Assembly (NCBI RefSeq): GCF_032118995.1
Contig: NC_092653.1
Span: 21,533,202-21,597,201, forward strand
Reading direction: 5' to 3'
Origin: Asterias amurensis
Taxonomy: Eukaryota > Echinodermata > Asteroidea > Forcipulatida > Asteriidae
DNA length: 64,000 nucleotides
Below the pieces are notes generated by a model. That model searched no databases and had not been told where the DNA came from. It was given only the letters and a program-made list of their open reading frames with translations. Shown here piece after piece: positions 57,952 to 64,000 of this stretch. Position 1 is the first letter of the stretch. Each line of letters begins with the position of its first letter. A program made the position numbers and the translations under genes.

Positions 57952-57980
57952 CTTTGATTTGAAAAGAGCTTGAATTTCAC
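57952..57980 (-). other. Probable 5' UTR end and splice acceptor of the TRIM gene
   Basis: On the minus strand the sequence reads TTAAATCTTCAG then GTGAAATTC directly upstream of the TRIM ATG. This fits a 3' splice site at 57981/57980 and implies at least one non-coding upstream exon. I could not locate that exon. Confidence 0.4.
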
Positions 57981-58042
57981 CTGAAGATTTAATGAAAAAC
58001 AAATATATATCAACAATCTAAGTGGTCTACGGCATATAGGCC

Positions 58043-58233
<191 letters not shown>

Positions 58234-58306
58234 GTCGGTTTTTATATAGCGCTATATACCCGAAGGGTGGCGTCTCAAAGCCATTCCACATTATTACCCC
58301 CCCCAT

Positions 58307-58520
58307 GCACTTTTTGTAGGACAAAAAACACAATGTCTACAGATTTACACTTAACTTACACACTTTAAAGATAATGGAGAAAGCTTCCCTGAAAATATTA
58401 CTTGCTGAGGTGCTGTAGTTTTTGAGAAAGGGGTGTATAACAATGTCATGAAAATAATTTTCGTCTCAGTGATCATGAGACGGAAATTATTTTAGCATGT
58501 AAATACGTATTTGAACGTAT
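58307..58520 (+). mobile_element. Family-C MITE fragment
   Basis: GCACTTTTTGTAGGACAAAA, CACAATGTCTACAGATTTAC and CTTGCTGAGGTGCTGTAGTT match 15946-16294; the right half is lost. Confidence 0.75.
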
Positions 58521-59136
58521 TGAACATTCGGACTAACGAACCTTCGGAAAAAAACCTTCGGACTACCGAAGCTTCGGACTGTCGAGCTGCATCCTACCAT
58601 CATTGAACGAAGTTGCCGATGAATAAAGAGTAGACCTACTGACCATTATCCACCATTGGATGTGTCCCTCAGAACGAATGCAATATTTCTTTAAATATCT
58701 CCTAATCTGGTTTCCTTTCACATTAATGTACTGTAAATAATCAACTTACGTTAGGTCGAAGAAACTATAAGACAGTTGCTTGAAACACAGCGTCAAATCA
58801 AAAGGTTGAACGTTGCAAAAAGAAATTCACTCAACAATCTGTTTGACTATGGCAGAGTGGCACACCCTATAGCTGTTACTAGTTCACTCAGACTATGTGA
58901 CGAATATGGAAAAACCCAAATCGATTTATGAATCTTTGCGGTGGTTGAATTGGTTAAAAGGCTATGCATGAATAACTAAATAAATAATACCTGCTTTTGA
59001 TGAAAAATGCCCGGAAATATTTTGTCAGTCTGACTATGGCGGGGACGATTGTGGGAAACCCCCGATCGAAATCAAGTTCTTTATGTTGTGGTTGAATGGG
59101 TTTAATAGGCTATCGTATGGAACGCCAAAGAGGCAT
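58521..59136. other. Intergenic with degenerate short repeats
   Basis: CTTCGGACTAACGAACC-like units recur at 58526-58590. Two diverged copies of TGACTATGGC ... GTGGTTGAAT(T/G)G start near 58846 and 59031. Confidence 0.45.
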
Positions 59137-60343
59137 TTAAAGGCACCTGGAAATAGGATTTTTTTTCTTTTAAACATAAGAGTATATATTTATTAACAAT
59201 AAAACAATTTTTTGAGTAATTGTTTGTCACGATTTATATGTTAAAAAAATAAATTAAGTGACTGGGGGTGACTCCGCCTACCCCTTTTGTGACGTAGGAA
59301 AAGGAAGACTTTGCCTCGATCAAACATAGACCCCCCTCGATGCGTAGATAAACACACGTACAAAAGTACATGTAATTCTAAGACGTGAGTTTGTACGCTG
59401 CGAAAAAGGTTTTTTTTTGGCATTTTTCCGGCAATGCCGACCAGGTGTATTGCTGCTGGATGCAGCAAAACAACTAAAGATGGGGTCAGTCTTCATCTGT
59501 TTCCTGCAGATCCCAAGTATAGGCGGTTGTGGGCTGCGAAAGTCAGATTAACTAGAGCAAAGTGGTCCGGTCCGACGTCTTTTTCAGCGCTGCAGCGAAC
59601 ACTTACAGCCGTCGTGCTTCGAATCCTGGATACACAACTCATTTGACATGACTAGAAGAGCCATTCTTAAACACGACGCCGTCCCAACAATTTTTCTAGC
59701 TAGTGGGAAGTCGAAGAAGGTATCTGAAAGACGTGACAAACTCAGAGGAGCATTTGCTGAACGTGGAAAAAATCGGGTAAGTTTGAACTTTGAGGGTATG
59801 TTTTTAGCTTTTGCCAAATGACACGTATTTTATGTTGGTACCGCATGCGATTCACCGTGCGTGCAGGTCCTATGTGACCGTCCGCCCATTATACAGCAGC
59901 CATAGTGCGTGCGTGCAGTCTGCTCCGTGGCCGTATTTCTATAATAATACGTAGGCAGACCCACATCTTACAACCCATTTGGTCACTAAAAAGTCGCATA
60001 GTTAAATAAAAATAGCTTTTGTAAAAACCACTAGGCGTTCAACATGTTCAAGTTTCAATGTACGTATGTGTGTAAAATCGTGTCTAAATTTGTTTTGATG
60101 TGCCGTGTTCCCAAACGTAATGTCGGGGGCCCGACTACAAATTTTCTCTCCAAATATCGTGCCTTGAAATACGTCACGAACAGCGCCCTCTCGGGTCGGG
60201 GCCTACTCGTAAATTTGTAAATACAATCAAAACTAAGATTTTTAAACCTTAGATATTTTTTTATTCACATTCCTCTAATAAAAACACATATTTTAGTGAC
60301 AAAAGCTTTATTTAAAAAAAATACCACTTCCAGGTGACTTTAA
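59137..60343 (+). mobile_element. TTAA-flanked DNA transposon carrying a THAP-domain exon
   Basis: The left end reads TTAAAGGCACCTGGAAATAG at 59137. The right end, read on the other strand from 60343, is TTAAAGTCACCTGGAAGTGG. The two ends are therefore imperfect terminal inverted repeats flanked by TTAA on both sides, continuing into T-rich sequence. The element is about 1.2 kb and contains the THAP exon at 59434-59776. No catalytic (transposase) domain is visible, so this is likely an internally deleted or decayed derivative. TTAA flanks with a TTAAAGG terminus match T2/Kolobok-type elements; piggyBac also uses TTAA. Confidence 0.65.
59434..59776 (+). pseudogene. THAP zinc-finger exon with a frameshift
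   Basis: The ATG opens a classic THAP start: MPTRCIAAGC (C-x4-C), then a GVSLHLFPAD stretch and RRLWAAKVRL. The second zinc pair, CSEHL (C-x2-H), is present about 45 residues later but in another frame: after TCTTTTTCAGCG the reading must shift by one base to enter TGCAGCGAACAC. The downstream frame stays open (FESWIHNSFDMTRRAILKHD ...) to a strong GTAAGT donor after 59776. The frameshift is a two-base loss or one-base gain near 59593. THAP domains bind DNA in P-element-type transposases and in domesticated regulators. No later exon could be identified. Confidence 0.65.
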
Positions 60344-60600
60344 TCATCGGTGATGGTCTTTTGCAACCGGTGATCAAATTTGTCATCGGTGGTGGTCCTA
60401 TGCGATCGGTGATCAACTTTAGCAATCGGTGATAAAACATTTTAGCGATCGGTCATGCATATTCATGATCGGTGATGGTATATAGCGATCGGTCATGCAT
60501 ATTCACGACCGGTGATGGCTTTTTGCAATCGGTCAACTATAGGGATCGGTGCTGGCTTTTTGCAATCAGTAAACTTTTGCAACCGGTGATGGAATTTTGG
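60343..60600 (+). repeat. Subterminal (A/G)NCGGTGATNN motif cluster, left arm
   Basis: About 13 copies of a 10-12 bp motif (ATCGGTGATGG, ACCGGTGATCA, ATCGGTCATGC) recur every 15-30 bases, separated by A/T-rich spacers such as TTTTTGCA. Spacing is irregular, so this is motif clustering and not a clean tandem repeat. Confidence 0.7.
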
Positions 60601-61343
60601 GATATCCGAATTTTGCGTCCGGTCGGTGCAGGCCTACTTCAAAATCTATGATTGTGTAGATTGTTGTTATTTTCTAGTTCACACCACCATGGAGGAATAA
60701 ATTACACTCACCAGCGGGTTGACTGACTTGCCAAACATTTTTAGAAGAGTACCATTTTATAACTATAAGGGGGAACGCAACAAACATCAAATTAACTAGC
60801 TCTTTCTAACAAATAATAACAATAATAACAAAGGGGTAGGAGAGGGTGTGCAAGCGAATCTATGTCCCACAATTGGTTGTCGTCTTCCGGAAATGGTGTA
60901 TGCCGGGGAAATACAAATAGTAATATTCAGTGAAGGGAAATGTTTTTGAACAAGAGTCTCTACCGATAGTTTTGTGTGTAAGGGGGAATCTGAAATCATA
61001 CAAGTAGCCCCGTGTAAACAGACCCGGAGGTGAGAACATTATGACCACTCAAAAACCGTTTTTGATCGAAAAAACATAATTTTTATGTGCATCATATGAA
61101 TGTTTGTTTTTAGGACAAGCACAGATATAGTAAAACCGGGACGCACTCAACACGTTTTATAAAAGGCTAGGTAAAGTATTATACAAATATTTCCTTTTAA
61201 ACAGAGAGGCATGTATTAATTGAATCCAAAATGAAAAACGTACTGTATAAAGTACTTAATTTAGGGGGGGGGGGGGGGCGCAAGGCGAAACAGGTGCTAT
61301 AAAGTACTAAAGCGGAAATAATACAGGAGCGAGAAATTCTCAA

Positions 61344-61440
61344 TCAAATCCAGTGTCAGGGGGCTGGAGGTGTTTGGAAAAGGAAAACATGTTATCGGTG
61401 TGGTATCTGACTGTTTGAGTCATTGATAACATAATCATCA
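61344..61440 (+). repeat. Direct duplicate, copy 1 (inside the foldback spacer)
   Basis: Starts TCAAATCCAGTGTCAGGG and continues through AAAAGGAAAACATGTTATCG to CATTGATAACATAATCAT. It is near-identical to 62719-62821 in the same orientation. Confidence 0.8.
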
Positions 61441-62009
61441 TTGATAACATAATCATCACTGACCTCATTACTATAATAAGCGAAGAGTTCCCACGGTCAG
61501 CTCATTACCATAATGCCCGCGAAAGACGAGACATGTTTACATCACACCACCACCACGGACGCTCAGTGAGCATGATAGGGTCCAAAGGTTGTGATAAGAG
61601 AAGTGCGTGATTGGACGTCAAAATGAATAATTCATTTACTTCACATCCTGTGTTGTCTGACGTCTGACGAAAGATATACATATTGATGAGCTGCATACTA
61701 GCATAACAAAGAGCCCCCCCTTAATTTCCTCGTGTGAAAAGGCCTAAAGATACCCTATTAACCCACACCCTCTCCTACCGATTTGTTATTATTATTATTT
61801 TTTTACAAAGAGCTAATTAATTTGATGTTTGTTGCGTTCCCCCTTACATAGGTATAAAATGGTACTCTTCTAAAAACGTTTGGCAAGTCAGTCAACCCGC
61901 TGGTGAGTGTAATATTCCTCCATGGTGGTGTGAACTAGAAAATAACAACAATTAATATCCACAATCTACACAATCATAGGTTTTGAACGCACAATTCGGA
62001 TATCCCAAA

Positions 62010-62315
62010 ATTCCACCACCGGTTGCAAAAGTTGACCGATTGCAAAAAGCCAGCACCGATCCCTAAAGTTGACCGATTGCAAAAAGCCACCACCGATCAT
62101 TAAAGTTGACCACCGATTGCAAAAAGCCATCACCGGCCGTGAATATGCATGACCGATCGCTAATACCATCACCGATCATGAATATGCATGACCGATCGCT
62201 AAAATGGACCACCGATCGTGTTTTATCACCGATTGCTAAAGTTGATCACCGATCGCATAGGACCACCACCGATGACAAATTTGATCACCGGTTGCAAACG
62301 ACCAACACCGATGAT
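62010..62315 (-). repeat. Subterminal (A/G)NCGGTGATNN motif cluster, right arm
   Basis: Inverted counterpart of the left-arm cluster, seen on the + strand as repeated CACCGATC, GACCGATTGCAAAAAGCC and CACCGGTTGC motifs. Confidence 0.7.
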
Positions 62316-62718
62316 TTTAGCGTTCCATACATTTCATCGTGTGGAACCTTGTTCCATATTATATGAACTCCCATCCTGTGGCCTGTCCGACAAAAATGTG
62401 ACATCGGATGAGCCTCGTCCTGTGGTCTGATTTCCTTTCAGGATATGAATATCGAATGACATACTAAAAGTCCTTGAAAATCCGCGGAGGTTTTTTCCAA
62501 ATCAAACACTTTCATAAATCATTCATTTGATGGTAAGATTCTAGCTCTTACAAGCTGATTTGTTGTACAGAATAGTTCCAGGAATATGCCCAGAATGACA
62601 TTGAAAGTGCAAATATAGGTTGTCTCGGTCAAATTCGGCAAATGAGCAGTCAATTTAATTTTCATGCGTTCGAATTAAAGCTGTTTTGCTTTTCCAGTTG
62701 TTTTGCTTTTCCAGTTGT

Positions 62719-62821
62719 CTCAAATCCAGTGTCAGGGGGGTGGGGGTGGAGGTGTTTGGAAAAGGAAAACATGTTATCGGTGTGGTATCTGACTGTTTGA
62801 GTCATTGATAACATAATCATA
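62719..62821 (+). repeat. Direct duplicate, copy 2 (outside the foldback element)
   Basis: Second copy of the ~100-bp sequence at 61344. It runs straight into a poly-A/(TAA)n tract at 62821-62863. The differences are a longer G-rich stretch and a few bases. Confidence 0.8.
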
Positions 62822-62863
62822 AAAAAAAAAAAAAAAAAAAAAATAATAATAATAATAATAATT

Positions 62864-64000
62864 TACGTTAAAACCTAATTCATGTTATGTGTGGTCCATA
62901 ATAGTGCGGTGCGCAGTACACAAATTTCGGTAATGGGAGACTTGGAACGCTTGGTGGCAGCAGACTCACCAGGCAAAATGTCATTGTTTACGTCGTTCTG
63001 AGCATGTGCACACAATGGATTTGCTAGAAAGTCTAAAGCCATTTAACGTACAAAAAATTCCCTTTATGTCACATAGGTGTTGAACCTTGAACAGGAAAGT
63101 TAAAACAGGCAACTTGTTCCAAGCTATGATGAACATTATATCATTTATGAATTTCTTTGTTAAATTGTATAATCTATAGATTGTGCTTGTATCAAACGTG
63201 TGATACTTTATACAAAAACTTGAATCTTTACAACTGAAAATGTGTGTAGAATGACTCTAAAAAATATCGGACAATGTAAACGAGCGTTTATTCCATTGAG
63301 TGCTACGCAAACGCCTGCACAAGAGCGGGTTTAGCTGCAACATACAAATTGAATCCCATGTACATGTGCATGTGTATAGACGATGTGACCTATGTTTACA
63401 TTCAAACCGCCCTCTGTTGAAAAGAACACTGTATACGTCATGTTTCCCGGGCAAAAACACCCGTATAGTCATGGTAAGATTGCATACACTTTCTAGCTGG
63501 CTGCCAAAACACAAAGATTTTGCCCGGCGGTATGCGCGCGAATCAAAATATGGTTTTCGTGTGACGTCAGAGGTCACATCGTCTATACCCGGCCCCGGCG
63601 CCATAACTGCTAAAGAGTAGGCCTACACTTCATGTACAAAGATATTTATAACAATGACCTACCTCCAATAAACACCAACAGCAAAAGACATGTAGGCCTT
63701 CGTTGCAAGTTTGTCATTTTGAAGCAGAAGACGTCAACGTATTAAATAAAGCAACTGTCTCTCAGCTTGCGCGCCTCAGAATGAATAAACCACGGTTTCA
63801 AAGCTGGCTACTTATAACCTTTCCGCCACCAACCGCGAAAGGTGTGTTAAAATGTCACTGTTAACAGCCAATCAGCAACATAACAAGTCACTAACAATAC
63901 GCTGGCCCTATGGAGACTTTAGCTGCAATAAGGCCTATTCAATACATAAATTATGGACCCATTAGGATAATGTTCTTTAACCACACTGATTTATCACTAT
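62864..64000. other. Intergenic, nothing recognised
   Basis: No domain, RNA gene or paired repeat identified. The region near 63300-63600 is open on both strands but shows no recognisable protein. Confidence 0.45.

Larger units (their letters stand above)
60343..62315. mobile_element. Foldback element with ~0.5-kb inverted arms
   Basis: The left arm (60343-60850) and right arm (61764-62315) are inverted copies. Outer ends match as ATCATCGGTG / CACCGATGAT, and inner ends as AGAGGGTGTG / CACACCCTCTCC. TTTA flanks both sides (60339-60342 and 62316-62319), a possible 4-bp target duplication. The outer ~250 bp of each arm is a run of about 13 degenerate ATCGGTGATGG-like motifs. The inner part of each arm is non-repetitive and well conserved between arms. 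The ~0.9-kb spacer has no convincing coding region and contains a poly-G run near 61265. Confidence 0.75.

Noticed and set aside
60343..60600. CRISPR-like reading of the regularly recurring ATCGGTGATGG motif
   Set aside because: Eukaryotic context, motif only ~11 bp, spacing irregular, mirrored in an inverted arm, no cas genes.
63257..63620. Overlapping frames on both strands (106 and 115 codons)
   Set aside because: Neither contains a recognisable motif, and both phases being open suggests low stop density and not coding.

Overview
This is eukaryotic (animal) genomic DNA. Coding sequence is sparse and split by GT-AG introns, and most of the rest is transposon-derived repeat. Two highly conserved metazoan genes are read exon by exon: an FBXO21 orthologue (+ strand, 12 coding exons, 13866-30724, 605 codons) and an APPBP2 orthologue (- strand, 12 coding exons, 52656-38493, 578 codons). 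They converge tail to tail. A third gene, an intronless-CDS TRIM-type RING/B-box protein with a C-terminal propeller-like region (- strand, 57951-56149), lies upstream of APPBP2 on the same strand. The TRIM/NHL-like gene, THAP domain, CR1-like LINEs, tRNA-headed SINEs and very dense TTAA-flanked MITEs suggest a marine invertebrate deuterostome, most likely an echinoderm. The taxon is an inference, not something the window proves.

Layout. 1-13865: no convincing host gene; a field of MITEs (mainly one ~390-bp TTAA-flanked family), SINEs, a 3-copy ~190-bp tandem repeat and a LINE 3' end. 13866-30724: FBXO21, whose introns hold MITEs, SINEs, two copies of one ~530-bp element in a single intron, a nested LINE/SINE, a (TAA)n run touching a splice donor and a ~1.1-kb array of a 26-bp repeat. 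30725-38492: intergenic, with a tandem array of tRNA-like units just 3' of FBXO21, more MITEs, and B-box-bearing sequence just 3' of APPBP2. 38493-52656: APPBP2; intron 9 holds a SINE split by a MITE and by a 5'-truncated LINE reverse transcriptase, with a 500-N assembly gap inside. 52657-56148: intergenic. 56149-57951: TRIM gene, followed (upstream of its start) by a 189-bp (TAA)n run. 59137-60343: a ~1.2-kb TTAA-flanked element carrying a frameshifted THAP-domain exon. 60343-62315: a ~2-kb foldback element with ~0.5-kb inverted arms full of an (A/G)(A/T/C)CGGTGATNN motif. The rest to 64000 holds nothing I recognise.

The three host genes do not form a pathway. FBXO21 and TRIM proteins are ubiquitin-ligase components and APPBP2 is also known as a substrate receptor of a CUL2 ligase, so all three happen to be ubiquitin-related, but nothing in the sequence indicates co-regulation. 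The most distinctive content is the mobile DNA: at least five repeat families share TTAA flanks and a TTAAAG(G/C) terminus, the hallmark I associate with T2/Kolobok-type elements, and one of them encodes a THAP DNA-binding domain.
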